Source: Chryseobacterium oranimense
GTDB taxonomy: Bacteria > Bacteroidota > Bacteroidia > Flavobacteriales > Weeksellaceae
Assembly: GCF_025244725.1 (NCBI RefSeq)
Contig: NZ_CP104203.1
Coordinates: 1,364,001 to 1,428,000, forward strand
Reading direction: 5' to 3'
Length of the DNA: 64,000 nucleotides
Below the pieces are notes generated by a model. That model saw only the letters and a list, made by a program, of their open reading frames with translations. It was not told where the DNA came from and made no database searches. A program made the translations under genes and the position numbers. This document shows positions 27,306-35,861 of the stretch, one piece after another (the stretch's first letter is position 1; each line of letters starts with the position of its first letter).

Positions 27306-28333
27306 GATTTTATTGCTTTTAAAACATTGATTAATTTTTCGTTTTCTTCACGGCTTCCCACATTGATCCTTATACAATCCTGAATTGCAGGCGATCTTTG
27401 GCTGGTAAGAATTTCCTTATCCAGCATTTTCTGATACACTGCCTGAGCATTATTTACTTTGATCAGAAAAAAGTTGGAATCAGTAGGAAACACTTTGATG
27501 ATGCATTCCATATTTTTAAATTCTTCTTCCAGCCAGGTTCTTTCCTGCAAAATGTTGTCAACATTATCTTTAAGCTTATCTTTATCATCCAAAAGGTTTA
27601 GAATAAGCTCCTGGCTTAAAGAATTAACGTTATAAGGAGCCTTCACCGTATTGATGAAACGGATGATCTCTTCAGAAGCATAAGCAGCACCTACCCTGGC
27701 TCCTGCCGTTCCCCAGGCTTTAGAAAACGTCTGCAATACAATTAGATTGGGATACTTGTCCAGAAGCTCAATTCCCGATCTGTTCCCTGAAAATTCAATG
27801 TAAGCTTCATCTATAACAACAATTCCGTTAAAATTCCGGATGAAAAATTCTATATCCTGTACACTGTTCCCGGTCGGGTTATTGGGAGAACAAAGGAAAA
27901 AAACTTTGTTGTCGCGTTCCTGAATGATCTTTAAAAAGTCGTCTTTTATTATTTCAAAATTTTCATCCAGATTTAACTTTAAAACTTCATTTTCATTCAC
28001 TGCTGCATAAAAAGCGTACATGGCAAATGAAGGATTCATCATCAGAATGGTATCTTTTTTAGGCTCACAGAAGATTTTTATGATGAGATCGATTAGTTCA
28101 TCACTGCCGTTTCCCAAAGCAATCTTTGAAGGATTTACCTTTTTAAAGTCTGCCAACTTATTTTTAAGCTTTTTTTGAGTTGAATCCGGATATCTGTTGA
28201 ATTCCCCGAACGGACATTCATTGGCATCCAGAAGAACCGGGGCATTAAACTCATTGTTATCCCTGAAACTGGTGTAAGGCTGTAAGCTGAGTATATTTTT
28301 TCTAACTAAAGTATTGAGGTTGAATTCTTTCAT
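27302..28333 (-). CDS. hisC: Histidinol-phosphate aminotransferase
   Basis: A 343-residue class I/II PLP aminotransferase. Seen are [16 protein letters not shown] at the substrate entry, [34 protein letters not shown] and the PLP lysine in [16 protein letters not shown]. Length is normal. It lies 4 nt after hisD and overlaps hisB. Confidence 0.96.
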   Translation of the reverse strand: MKEFNLNTLVRKNILSLQPYTSFRDNNEFNAPVLLDANECPFGEFNRYPDSTQKKLKNKLADFKKVNPSKIALGNGSDELIDLIIKIFCEPKKDTILMMNPSFAMYAFYAAVNENEVLKLNLDENFEIIKDDFLKIIQERDNKVFFLCSPNNPTGNSVQDIEFFIRNFNGIVVIDEAYIEFSGNRSGIELLDKYPNLIVLQTFSKAWGTAGARVGAAYASEEIIRFINTVKAPYNVNSLSQELILNLLDDKDKLKDNVDNILQERTWLEEEFKNMECIIKVFPTDSNFFLIKVNNAQAVYQKMLDKEILTSQRSPAIQDCIRINVGSREENEKLINVLKAIKS

Positions 28334-28337
28334 TATA

Positions 28338-29612
28338 TTATTTTAATCGTATAGACACTGCATTTTTGTGGGCAATAAGACCTTCTGCCTCTGCCATTAC
28401 TTCTATTGTTTTTCCTATTTTTTTCAAACCTTCTTTTGAAAGGTGCTGGAAGGTAATTTTCTTAACAAAGCTGTCGAGAGAAACTCCGCTGTAGTTCCTT
28501 GCATAAGCATTAGTCGGCAAAGTATGATTGGTTCCGCTGGCGTAATCTCCGGCACTTTCGCAAGAATAATTCCCAAGAAAAACCGATCCTGCATTCTGAA
28601 TCATTGGAATATATTGTTCAAAATTTTCCATCGCAAGAATAAGGTGTTCCGGAGCGTACAAATTGCTGAATTCCAAGGCCTCCTCTATTGAATTTATCAA
28701 AACAAAAACACTGTGATCCAAAGCATTACACGCCATTTCATTTCTTGGAAGTTTCTTCACCTGTTTTTCAACGGCTTCAATGGTTTCGCTGAAAATTTTG
28801 AAATCCGTGGTAATAAAAACTACCTGGCTATCGCTTCCATGTTCTGCCTGTGAAAGAAGATCTGCTGCACAGAATTCGGGAACGGCATTACTGGCTGCAA
28901 TAATGAGAACTTCACTGGGACCCGCTGGCATATCAATCGCTACACCATAACGTTGTGCATATTCTTTAGCCGCAACAACATATTGGTTGCCAGGTCCAAA
29001 AATTTTATACACCTTTGGAATGCTTTCCGTTCCAATGCTCATGGCTGCAACTGCCTGTGCACCTCCGGTTTTAAAGACTTTTGTAATACCGCAAAGCTTT
29101 GCCGTAAACAGAATTGCAGGATTAATATTACCGCTGCTGTCCGGTGGTGTACACAGGATAATTTCCTGACATCCCGCTAAATTTGCAGGTACAGCAAGCA
29201 TCAGCACAGTCGAAAATAAAGGAGCAGTTCCTCCCGGAATATAGATCCCTACTTTTTCAATGCCGCGGTTTTCTCTCCAGCAGGTTACGCCTTTTACAGT
29301 TTCTATTTTTTCTGTTTCTGCTATCTGCGAGTTGTGAAATTTTGATATATTTTCTTTAGCCTGCTTAATGGCTTTCTTTAAATCTTCAGAAATTTTGTCT
29401 GCCGCATTCTCCATTTCTTCCTCAGAAACTGCAATCTGCGGTGTTACAGCCTTATCAAATTTTTTATTGAATTCTATAAGTGCATTGTCTCCCTGTTTTT
29501 CAACGGCATCAAATATATTCTTAATCAGTCCGGATATTTCTTCTTGCTCAATTATGGGACGTTTCACGAGATCCGGCCATACATTTTGTTCTGGATATCT
29601 GTATATTTTCAT
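28338..29612 (-). CDS. hisD: Histidinol dehydrogenase
   Basis: A 424-residue zinc enzyme doing the last two oxidations to histidine. Conserved blocks are VGIYIPGGTAPLFSTVLMLAVPA, FKTGGAQAVAAMSIGTESIPK, IFGPGNQYV, DMPAGPSEVLIIA, LLSQAEHGSDSQ, APEHLIL and GDYASGTNHTLPTN. It follows hisG by 2 nt. Confidence 0.97.
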   Translation of the reverse strand: MKIYRYPEQNVWPDLVKRPIIEQEEISGLIKNIFDAVEKQGDNALIEFNKKFDKAVTPQIAVSEEEMENAADKISEDLKKAIKQAKENISKFHNSQIAETEKIETVKGVTCWRENRGIEKVGIYIPGGTAPLFSTVLMLAVPANLAGCQEIILCTPPDSSGNINPAILFTAKLCGITKVFKTGGAQAVAAMSIGTESIPKVYKIFGPGNQYVVAAKEYAQRYGVAIDMPAGPSEVLIIAASNAVPEFCAADLLSQAEHGSDSQVVFITTDFKIFSETIEAVEKQVKKLPRNEMACNALDHSVFVLINSIEEALEFSNLYAPEHLILAMENFEQYIPMIQNAGSVFLGNYSCESAGDYASGTNHTLPTNAYARNYSGVSLDSFVKKITFQHLSKEGLKKIGKTIEVMAEAEGLIAHKNAVSIRLK

Positions 29613-29614
29613 AA

Positions 29615-30472
29615 TTAAATCACCATTTTATCGATTGGAATAATGAGTATGTCCTGCGCTCCGTTTTCTTTCAGTTCATCAATGACGTCCCAAAATCTTA
29701 CTTCGTCAATTACTGAATGAATGCTGCTCCATCCTTTTTCAGCCAAAGGAATAACGGTAGGGCTTTTCAGTACCGGAAGAACTGAAGCAATGGCGCTGAT
29801 TTTTTCATCGGGAACATTCATCAGGATGTATTTTGAATTCTTTGCTTTCAAAACGGACTTGATTCTGAACAGAAATTTATCCAAAATAGCTTCCTTCTGA
29901 GCATCAAGCACGGATGTTTTTGCCAGAACTGCTTCTGATTTAAGAATGGTAACCGTTTCTCTCAAACCATTTTTAAACAAGGTGCTTCCTGAACTTACAA
30001 TATCACAGATCCCGTCTGCAAGACCGATATTAGGGGCTATTTCTACGGAACCGGAAATGATGTGGATATCGGAAACAATTCCTTTTTCATCAAGGAAATT
30101 TTTAAGGGTATTGGGATAGGAAGTGGCAATTTTTTTACCTTGAAAGTAAGAAAGCTCATCGGTTTCCACTTCTTTGGGAACGGCTAAGGAAACCCGGCAT
30201 TTTGAAAATCCGAGCTTCTCAACAATTCTGATATTTTTCTGTTTCTCAGCTAAAAGATTTTCCCCTACGATAGCAATATCTACCACTCCGTCTTCCAGGT
30301 ATTGTGGAATATCCGAGTTTCTGAGGTACATGATTTCCATCGGGAAGTTGTCTACGGAAACCTTAAGCTGGTCTTTACCATTATTGACGAAAATACCGCA
30401 GTCTTTGAGGAGCTGTAGGGAATCTTCGTAAAGCCTGCCGCTTTTCTGAATCGCAATTTTTAATTTACTCAT
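29615..30472 (-). CDS. hisG: ATP phosphoribosyltransferase, long form
   Basis: A 285-residue HisG(L) that starts the pathway by joining ATP and PRPP. KIAIQKSGRL, VDIAIVGENLL, ATSYPNTLKNFL and GSVEIAPNIGLADGICDIVSSGSTL mark the catalytic part. The C-terminal ~70 residues (ILMNVPDEKISAIASVLPVLKSPTV) form the ACT-like domain that binds histidine, so it is feedback-regulated and does not need HisZ. First structural gene of the operon, 152 nt after the leader peptide. Confidence 0.96.
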   Translation of the reverse strand: MSKLKIAIQKSGRLYEDSLQLLKDCGIFVNNGKDQLKVSVDNFPMEIMYLRNSDIPQYLEDGVVDIAIVGENLLAEKQKNIRIVEKLGFSKCRVSLAVPKEVETDELSYFQGKKIATSYPNTLKNFLDEKGIVSDIHIISGSVEIAPNIGLADGICDIVSSGSTLFKNGLRETVTILKSEAVLAKTSVLDAQKEAILDKFLFRIKSVLKAKNSKYILMNVPDEKISAIASVLPVLKSPTVIPLAEKGWSSIHSVIDEVRFWDVIDELKENGAQDILIIPIDKMVI

Positions 30473-30545
30473 TGTATTATTTTAAGATAAATCTGAGCAA
30501 ATAAAAACTGATCTGTTGAAGATTTCCGGGAAGAATTAAGGAAAC

Positions 30546-30627
30546 AAAAAAAAAACCGTCTATTTACTCAGACGGTTTTTAATTATTTTGATTTTAACAC
30601 ATGTTTATATCAATCAGTTCCGTCTTA
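30546..30627 (-). promoter_or_regulatory. his operon attenuator (terminator and antiterminator)
   Basis: On the minus strand an 11-bp stem AAAAACCGTCT/AGACGGTTTTT (30580-30570 with 30561-30551) plus a T-run forms an intrinsic terminator between hisL and hisG. The sequence AGACGG also occurs at 30625-30620, starting within the hisL stop codon, and can pair with CCGTCT of the terminator's 5' arm. An adjacent TTGAT/ATCAA helix could strengthen this alternative. A ribosome stalled on the His codons leaves AGACGG free, while one at the stop codon would cover it. Confidence 0.8.
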
Positions 30628-30675
30628 GCAGAGATGATGATAGTAATGATGAAGTGTTAAAAAATTCGGTTTCAT
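30625..30675 (-). CDS. hisL: his operon leader peptide
   Basis: A 16-residue peptide, MKPNFLTLHHYYHHLC, with four His codons (all CAT) in six residues. It lies between a consensus promoter and an intrinsic terminator, upstream of hisG in the same direction. It has the structure of the enterobacterial HisL (run of seven His) in a shorter form. The peptide's role is its translation: shortage of charged tRNA-His would stall the ribosome on HHYYHH and prevent termination. Too short for automatic gene finders. Confidence 0.85.
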   Translation of the reverse strand: MKPNFLTLHHYYHHLC

Positions 30676-30692
30676 TGTTTTGAATTGTGGTA

Positions 30693-30722
30693 CAAATGTA
30701 GGGTTTATTTTTAAATTGCAAA
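30693..30722 (-). promoter_or_regulatory. his operon promoter
   Basis: On the minus strand TTTG (30722-30719) and TACATTTG (30700-30693) with an 18-nt spacer match the Bacteroidota consensus. Transcription would start about 10 nt before the hisL ATG. Confidence 0.7.
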
Positions 30723-30728
30723 GTTTTT

Positions 30729-31826
30729 TTATAGATTTTTTTTATAGAGTTCCATTAATTGTGCTGCAATAGGTTCGTCATTAAATTTCTGAACAAACTC
30801 GAAACTCTTTTCTGCACGGCGTTTCCTTTCAGATTCATTTTCCCAGAGAAATCTGATCTTGGCTTCGATATCAACGTAACTGTCGGGATCAATATACACA
30901 GAATCATTTCCACCCGCTTCCGGAAGGCAGCTCGTATTGCTGGTAATGGTTGCTGTTTTTGAGAAAAGTGCTTCTATTACCGGAATTCCAAAGCCTTCAA
31001 AAAAGCTCGGATACACGAAAACATCTGCCAGCTTGTAGATCACAGCCAGTTCATCCATGGAAACTCCTTCAAGAAAAAGGACCTGTTTTTCCATCTTGTT
31101 TTTTTTGATAAAGGCTTCTACTTTTTTATAATAATTTGCCTTTCTTCCCACTACAACTAAAGGAATTTCAGTATCAATGATCCCTTTAACTATATTCAAA
31201 AGGTTTTTCCTGGCTTCAATGGTTCCGACATTTAAAATATAGCGTCCCGGAAGGCTGAATTTCTCTTTCACAGCTTGGATAAAATCATCAGGTTGCTGTT
31301 CTTTAAAAGCTTTGTGGCAGCCCTGGTAAATAACTTCTATTTTACTTTCAGGAACTTTCAGATAAGTGATAATATCTCTTTTGGTCTGTTCTGAAATGGC
31401 AATGATCTTATCCGCAGAAATAGCTGCTTTTTTAAATTTCCACAAATGAATTTTCCGGTCAAAGAAAGAATAATACTGCGGATATCTCATAAAGATCAGA
31501 TCATGGATGGTCACAATTTTCCTGATCGGTTCTTTACTCCATTTCAAAGGAAGCTCGCCGGAAAGGCCGTGAAATATCTGTGCTCCTTCTTTTTGGGCAT
31601 CTTTCCCCATTTTAAGCTGTCGGGAAAGATTTCCTTTAGAGGTTTGCACAAATTTCACATTGGGTTTTTCCAGAATTTCTCTGCCTCTTTCTGAACTGTT
31701 TTTATTCAGCAGCAGGTATTCGTTTTCAGGATAATACTGAGAAAGAATCCTGACAAGGTCCCTGGAATAATTGCCCAATCCGGACGTATTGTGAAAAAAA
31801 CGTTTTGCATCGAAGGCAATTTTCAT
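30729..31826 (-). CDS. Glycosyltransferase family 4 protein
   Basis: A 365-residue GT-B fold transferase, retaining by family. The N-terminal half has FFHNTSGLGNYSRDLV (acceptor-side glycine loop) and VTIHDLIFMRYP; the C-terminal half (about 190-345) has the GT4 nucleotide-sugar site LNVGTIEARKN, and YPSFFEGFGIPVIEALFSKTATITSN with its E-x7-E region. It is probably cytoplasmic or peripheral and acts on a surface glycan or lipid. No sugar-cluster genes surround it, so substrate cannot be assigned. Confidence 0.88.
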   Translation of the reverse strand: MKIAFDAKRFFHNTSGLGNYSRDLVRILSQYYPENEYLLLNKNSSERGREILEKPNVKFVQTSKGNLSRQLKMGKDAQKEGAQIFHGLSGELPLKWSKEPIRKIVTIHDLIFMRYPQYYSFFDRKIHLWKFKKAAISADKIIAISEQTKRDIITYLKVPESKIEVIYQGCHKAFKEQQPDDFIQAVKEKFSLPGRYILNVGTIEARKNLLNIVKGIIDTEIPLVVVGRKANYYKKVEAFIKKNKMEKQVLFLEGVSMDELAVIYKLADVFVYPSFFEGFGIPVIEALFSKTATITSNTSCLPEAGGNDSVYIDPDSYVDIEAKIRFLWENESERKRRAEKSFEFVQKFNDEPIAAQLMELYKKNL

Positions 31827-31864
31827 ATCAGAGTTTTTAATAAACTTAATGGTTTAAAGGTATA

Positions 31865-31905
31865 AATAAAATAAACCCTAAATGAGTATTCAGGGTTTAT
31901 TATAT
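31865..31905 (-). terminator. Terminator after dapD
   Basis: AATAAACCCT (31870-31879) and AGGGTTTATT (31892-31901) form a 10-bp stem; on the minus strand TTTATTTATA follows. It lies between the dapD stop and the glycosyltransferase start. Confidence 0.75.
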
Positions 31906-31946
31906 AAATTTTAAAATGAAACTTTAAAATTTAGAGAAAACATAGC

Positions 31947-32759
31947 TTATACCGCTACATTATTCTCTCTTAAAGCATCATTAAGAGATGTTTTCTTATC
32001 TGTAGATTCTTTTCTCTGGCCAATAATCAATGCACATGGAACCTGGTATTCTCCTGCAGGATACTGTTTTGTATAGCTTCCAGGGATTACCACTGAACGT
32101 GCAGGAACTCTTCCTTTGATCTCAACCGGTTGATCTCCTGTAACGTCGATAATTTTTGTGGAAGCAGTCAATACCACATTAGCACCCAAAACAGCTTCTT
32201 TTTCTACGTGAACACCTTCTACCACAATACATCTAGAACCGATGAAACAGTCATCCTCAATAATCACAGGAGCTGCCTGTAAAGGCTCCAATACACCACC
32301 GATACCTACACCTCCACTCAGGTGAACGTTTTTACCGATCTGTGCGCAGCTTCCTACCGTAGCCCAGGTATCTACCATGGTTCCTGAATCCACATAAGCA
32401 CCGATATTCACATAAGAAGGCATCATAATCACTCCTGAAGCCACAAAAGATCCTTCTCTTGCGATAGCATGCGGTACAACTCTTACTCCTTTTTCAGCAT
32501 AGTTTCTCTTCAAAGGAATTTTGTCATGAAATTCAAACGGACCTACTTCAATAGTTTCCATTTTCTGGATCGGGAAATACATTACTACAGCTTTCTTCAC
32601 CCATTCATTCACCTGCCATCCGTTTTCCGTAGGCTCAGCAACACGAAGTTCTCCGGAATCCAATAAGGAAATAACCTCTCTTATCGCCTTCTGGCTGTCT
32701 TCATTCTGTAATAAATCTCTATTATCCCAAATGTTTTCAATTGTTTGTTGTAACGACAT
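31947..32759 (-). CDS. dapD: Tetrahydrodipicolinate N-succinyltransferase
   Basis: A 270-residue left-handed beta-helix trimer enzyme of the succinylase route to meso-diaminopimelate and lysine. The hexapeptide repeats run from about 105 to 215 (VMMPSYVNIGAYVDSGTMVDTWATVGSCAQIGKNVHLSGGVGIGGVLEP, ...IIEDDCFIGSRCIVVEGVHV), with the RVVPHAIAREGSFVA entry and the PARSVVIPGSY tail. Monocistronic with its own -7 element. Confidence 0.96.
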   Translation of the reverse strand: MSLQQTIENIWDNRDLLQNEDSQKAIREVISLLDSGELRVAEPTENGWQVNEWVKKAVVMYFPIQKMETIEVGPFEFHDKIPLKRNYAEKGVRVVPHAIAREGSFVASGVIMMPSYVNIGAYVDSGTMVDTWATVGSCAQIGKNVHLSGGVGIGGVLEPLQAAPVIIEDDCFIGSRCIVVEGVHVEKEAVLGANVVLTASTKIIDVTGDQPVEIKGRVPARSVVIPGSYTKQYPAGEYQVPCALIIGQRKESTDKKTSLNDALRENNVAV

Positions 32760-32795
32760 CTTTCTTGTTTAAATTAATTTGAAAATTATTCGCGC

Positions 32796-32803
32796 CAAAG
32801 ATA
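32796..32803 (-). promoter_or_regulatory. -7 promoter element of dapD
   Basis: TATCTTTG on the minus strand, 36 nt before the ATG. The nearest TTTG upstream (32820-32817) is only 13 nt away, so the -33 is uncertain. Confidence 0.45.
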
Positions 32804-32922
32804 CAAAAAAGTTCAGCAAAACAGTTTTATCGTGTATGCTTTTAATGAAACAGACACATCTGAAATACCGTACTTTTTCACTGCAAATTTTCGGATTAAG
32901 AAAATAAGTCTATTATAATGAT

Positions 32923-33501
32923 TTATAGCACTCTCTGGGCATGAAGGTAAGCTTTGTTCCAGTATTTTTCGTTTAATGACGAAATAATGACTCCTTTTGA
33001 AGTGGAAGCATGGATGAATTTTACTTCTCCATCTGCTCCGATGTCATGAACGATTCCTACATGAGAAACCCTGCTTCCTCCGGCTGTTGCGAAAAAGAGG
33101 AGATCGCCGGGCTTTACTTCTTTTATATCAATTTTTTTACCGGCGTCGGCCTGATCTGCAGATCTGCGCGGAAGTGAGAAATCATTTTCTTCGAAAACTT
33201 TTACGGTAAAACCCGAACAGTCGAAACCTGACGAGCTATTTCCCCCGAATTTATAAGGGGTTCCGATATATTTTTCAGCATCTTTCAGAATATCGCTGAC
33301 AGATCTGGAGATATTTCCGCCAAATTTAGAATCCAGTTTTCTGAGGTTTTCAGCTTTTGCAACAGTTTTGGTTGTTGTCTTTTTTTTGGAAGATACATTT
33401 TTTGATGATCCGCAGGAAACTGTAATAACAGAGGCCATCATCAGAGCAGTAATCTGCCTTATCCTTAAGTTTTTTTCAAATAATCCCGGTATCATAGTCA
33501 T
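32923..33501 (-). CDS. NlpC/P60 (C40) cell-wall peptidase lipoprotein
   Basis: A 192-residue lipoprotein with lipobox Cys30 (VITVSC-GSS) and a lysine/threonine-rich linker. The NlpC/P60 domain (about 65-190) has the triad Cys95 (GFDCSGF), His147 (VSHVGIV) and His164 (KFIHAST). Family enzymes cut gamma-D-Glu-diaminopimelate bonds in peptidoglycan stem peptides. Anchoring in the outer membrane facing the periplasm fits a cell-wall remodelling role. Confidence 0.92.
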   Translation of the reverse strand: MTMIPGLFEKNLRIRQITALMMASVITVSCGSSKNVSSKKKTTTKTVAKAENLRKLDSKFGGNISRSVSDILKDAEKYIGTPYKFGGNSSSGFDCSGFTVKVFEENDFSLPRRSADQADAGKKIDIKEVKPGDLLFFATAGGSRVSHVGIVHDIGADGEVKFIHASTSKGVIISSLNEKYWNKAYLHAQRVL

Positions 33502-33532
33502 CTGATTTTAAATGAAGTAACTAATTGTGTGA

Positions 33533-33540
33533 CAAATATA
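33533..33540 (-). promoter_or_regulatory. -7 promoter element of the NlpC/P60 gene
   Basis: TATATTTG on the minus strand, 31 nt before the ATG. Confidence 0.45.
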
Positions 33541-33624
33541 CATTTTATATTTTAATTATAGTAAAACTATACTACAACTATATGATAAATATATGTTAAA
33601 ATTATGATTTCTTATATTTATTAG

Positions 33625-33632
33625 TATATTTG
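33625..33632 (+). promoter_or_regulatory. -7 promoter element of the 33650 gene
   Basis: TATATTTG, 17 nt before the ATG. The region between this and the divergent C40 promoter is very AT-rich. Confidence 0.45.
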
Positions 33633-33649
33633 ATATCCAATTTGGTGAT

Positions 33650-34318
33650 ATGGCAACGTATGAAAGTTTAATAAAAATTAAAGGCAGTGTGGGCGATCTG
33701 GTTTTTTACAGCCTGAACGGAAAGAATGTAGTTCGTAAAAAGAGCGGATTCAATAAAACTGCTTTTAAAAAAAGTCCTTCTTATGAAAAGGTAAGGCAAA
33801 ACAGTTCTGAGTTTGGGCATTGCTCAAAAGCAGGAAAAACGATACGGAGCTGTATTGAAAAGTATATTAAAGAATCCGGAGAACCTTTGCTCTACCAAAG
33901 GTTTGCAAAGCTGATGACAGCAATCAAGGATTTTGATACTTTTTCAGAGAAGGGTAAAAGAACTGTACAAAACGGGCTCCTTACTGAGGAAGGGATGCGC
34001 TTTCTTAAAGAATTCAAGTTTGGAGAAAAGGAGAATTTCAGTGCCGGAACCTATATTTCCGGAGAAAAAGAAGCTTTCATTCTGAATCTGGATGACCGTC
34101 TTTCAGCGGATGAAATAGTTATGATTACTCTACATGTGGATCTGGAAGTATACAATGCTGAATTTTTTGAAGAGAGAGCTCCCGTAAAAAATGAGAAAGA
34201 AATCCGTCTAAAAAAACCATTTCAGGGCGACAAACTTCTTCTCTACTTTTTAGTAATTAAGGACAAGGAAAAAATTACCCACATGGGATTTATTCAAATA
34301 AAAAAGCCTGCAGGTTAA
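33650..34318 (+). CDS. Conserved Bacteroidota protein of unknown function
   Basis: A 222-residue soluble protein without signal peptide. The N-terminus (ESLIKIKGSVGDLVFYSLNGKNVVRKKSGFNKTAFKKSP, then YEKVRQNSSEFGHCSKAGKTIR) has a pattern I associate with uncharacterised Bacteroidota proteins: a beta-hairpin GxxGDLxFY, a conserved VRKKS, and a helix with RxNxSEFG. The C-terminal half (about 125-218) is predicted beta-rich. No catalytic motif is evident. Its stop codon lies inside a shared bidirectional terminator hairpin. Confidence 0.65.
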   Translation: MATYESLIKIKGSVGDLVFYSLNGKNVVRKKSGFNKTAFKKSPSYEKVRQNSSEFGHCSKAGKTIRSCIEKYIKESGEPLLYQRFAKLMTAIKDFDTFSEKGKRTVQNGLLTEEGMRFLKEFKFGEKENFSAGTYISGEKEAFILNLDDRLSADEIVMITLHVDLEVYNAEFFEERAPVKNEKEIRLKKPFQGDKLLLYFLVIKDKEKITHMGFIQIKKPAG

Positions 34319-34342
34319 TCTGCAGGCTTTCTGTTTTATTTT
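34303..34342. terminator. Bidirectional terminator between convergent genes
   Basis: AAAGCCTGCAG (34303-34313) and CTGCAGGCTTT (34320-34330) form an 11-bp perfect stem with T-rich sequence on both sides. The stop codon of the left gene lies in the loop. Confidence 0.88.
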
Positions 34343-34704
34343 TTGTCTCCTGTCCAGGTCCCGTATCTTGCGGGGGTAGGAACAGCGTTTGACCAGCTTC
34401 CGTTTCCTTGTTTATCTCTTGAAAGGGTTCCTTTGAATTCTCCGTCATCAGGCAGCCCGACCACAGCGGTAAGATCCCCGGTTTCAGTTAAATTCCCGGA
34501 AATATTATAGTTTTCATCGTTGACTGTAGAGTGCATGGTACCGGTTACTTTACCGTCGCTGGCTACCACAAGATTCCAGGTTCCGTCATCGCTCCCCGTA
34601 TATTTTCCTGACCATGTTCCTATATAATCATAAATAGTATCATCATCAGAGCTGCATCCGATAAATAAAAAAGCTGTTAAAAGAAGTAAAAAAAGTTTCT
34701 TCAT
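34336..34704 (-). CDS. Small lipoprotein of unknown function
   Basis: A 122-residue lipoprotein: signal peptide, lipobox FIGC with Cys17, then the acidic SSDDD typical of exported flavobacterial lipoproteins. The mature part (about 27-122) is a short beta-barrel-like domain with repeated G-W/T strands (GTWSGKYTGSDDGTWNLVV, GKVTGTMHST, NISGNLTETGDL, GEFKGTL, GSWSN). This pattern resembles small lipocalin-like domains, but no ligand is known. Confidence 0.75.
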   Translation of the reverse strand: MKKLFLLLLTAFLFIGCSSDDDTIYDYIGTWSGKYTGSDDGTWNLVVASDGKVTGTMHSTVNDENYNISGNLTETGDLTAVVGLPDDGEFKGTLSRDKQGNGSWSNAVPTPARYGTWTGDKK

Positions 34705-35124
34705 AGTTTCTAATAGTTTATAAGCTAATCAAATTTTATTGTTATTATTCATCTCTACTTTATAATAGAAAACTGAATTATTTATTTTTTGCCTTGTTCC
34801 GTGCAAATCTACTAATTTTTTTCATTCTGATTATCTGAATTTTAATCAGCCGTTTATATTTTTATGAATTAGCAGCTTATTTTGGCTAAAATACAATTAT
34901 TTACTAAAGAGGAACAAACAATCATGCCGTATTTCAGTAAAATGATTTACAAAACATTATCATTTATATTTTACAGTTATGGTATGTTTATTTTTCAATG
35001 TTAAATTTAAATTTAGGTTATTCAATTCTTTAAACTTAATTTAAATATAAATTATTTTCGCATTTATAAATATTTCTTACTTTAGTGAAAAATATAAAAT
35101 TTTACTTAAACCATAATTAATACC
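34705..35124. other. AT-rich intergenic region
   Basis: About 420 bases with low GC. It must hold the divergent promoters of the lipoprotein and of the secreted protein at 35125, but I cannot point to a clean TAnnTTTG for either. No ORF, RNA or repeat is recognised. Confidence 0.5.
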
Positions 35125-35808
35125 ATGAAAACAAGATTATTTATTTTCCTTACAATTATTTTAATCAGTAATGCAAATTCTCAGGTAGGGATTAATACTT
35201 CTACCCCATCTCATACTTTAGATGTGAACGGACCTGCCAGAGTAAGAGCATTGGCCAATACCGAAAGAAAAATTGTTGCAGCCGATGAGCAGGGAGTTTT
35301 AATCTTAATTTCACCTGAAGAAGTCTTTTCTCCCAAGGCATTGCTGAATACTTCCACATCAGCCGCAGAACAAAGGCTTACCATTTATGAAGGAAAATGT
35401 TTTCAGCCTGCTGATAATGCTTCTTCCTGTACGGTAAACGTGAACCATTACAGTTCCTGTGCAGGTTTCACAAAGGCTATAGATACTCAGATTGTGGTAG
35501 GCCAAACGATCAATACAGGGAACGGACAGTTTTTGGGAACCTGGTCTGCCCGATTTATTGATAATAAAGGCTATGTGGGAGGAGCAACTGCCGCTGAACA
35601 GGTTGCTCCCGATTATCCGAGGATCTCCTATCCTGCTGCCAATACAGCCAATTATTTAGGCAGCGGGTCCTTTTCCGGACAATGCAATGCGGATCTGGTA
35701 ACGACCATAAACCAGGCAACCGGTGATATCAAAGTGGAATCTGCAAAAAGAAGTATGTTTGCCCACCTTGTCTATCTCTTGTCTATATCGCGTTCAAAGA
35801 GTAACTAA
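35125..35808 (+). CDS. Secreted protein with VGINTxxPxxTLDVNG head motif
   Basis: A 227-residue exported protein with a signal peptide to about 19 (ANSQ). The next segment, VGINTSTPSHTLDVNGPARV, is a motif common in Bacteroidota secreted proteins and reminiscent of phage tail-fibre/endosialidase-chaperone-type head repeats. The rest (about 70-225) contains four Cys (two close pairs) and no recognised domain. No T9SS tail is seen. It sits upstream of the AraC-like regulator, but its link with the peptide cluster is unknown. Confidence 0.6.
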   Translation: MKTRLFIFLTIILISNANSQVGINTSTPSHTLDVNGPARVRALANTERKIVAADEQGVLILISPEEVFSPKALLNTSTSAAEQRLTIYEGKCFQPADNASSCTVNVNHYSSCAGFTKAIDTQIVVGQTINTGNGQFLGTWSARFIDNKGYVGGATAAEQVAPDYPRISYPAANTANYLGSGSFSGQCNADLVTTINQATGDIKVESAKRSMFAHLVYLLSISRSKSN

Positions 35809-35861
35809 ACAGGTATTTATAAAATTAGCTGCATTTAATGAATGTGGCTGTTATTTTTAGA

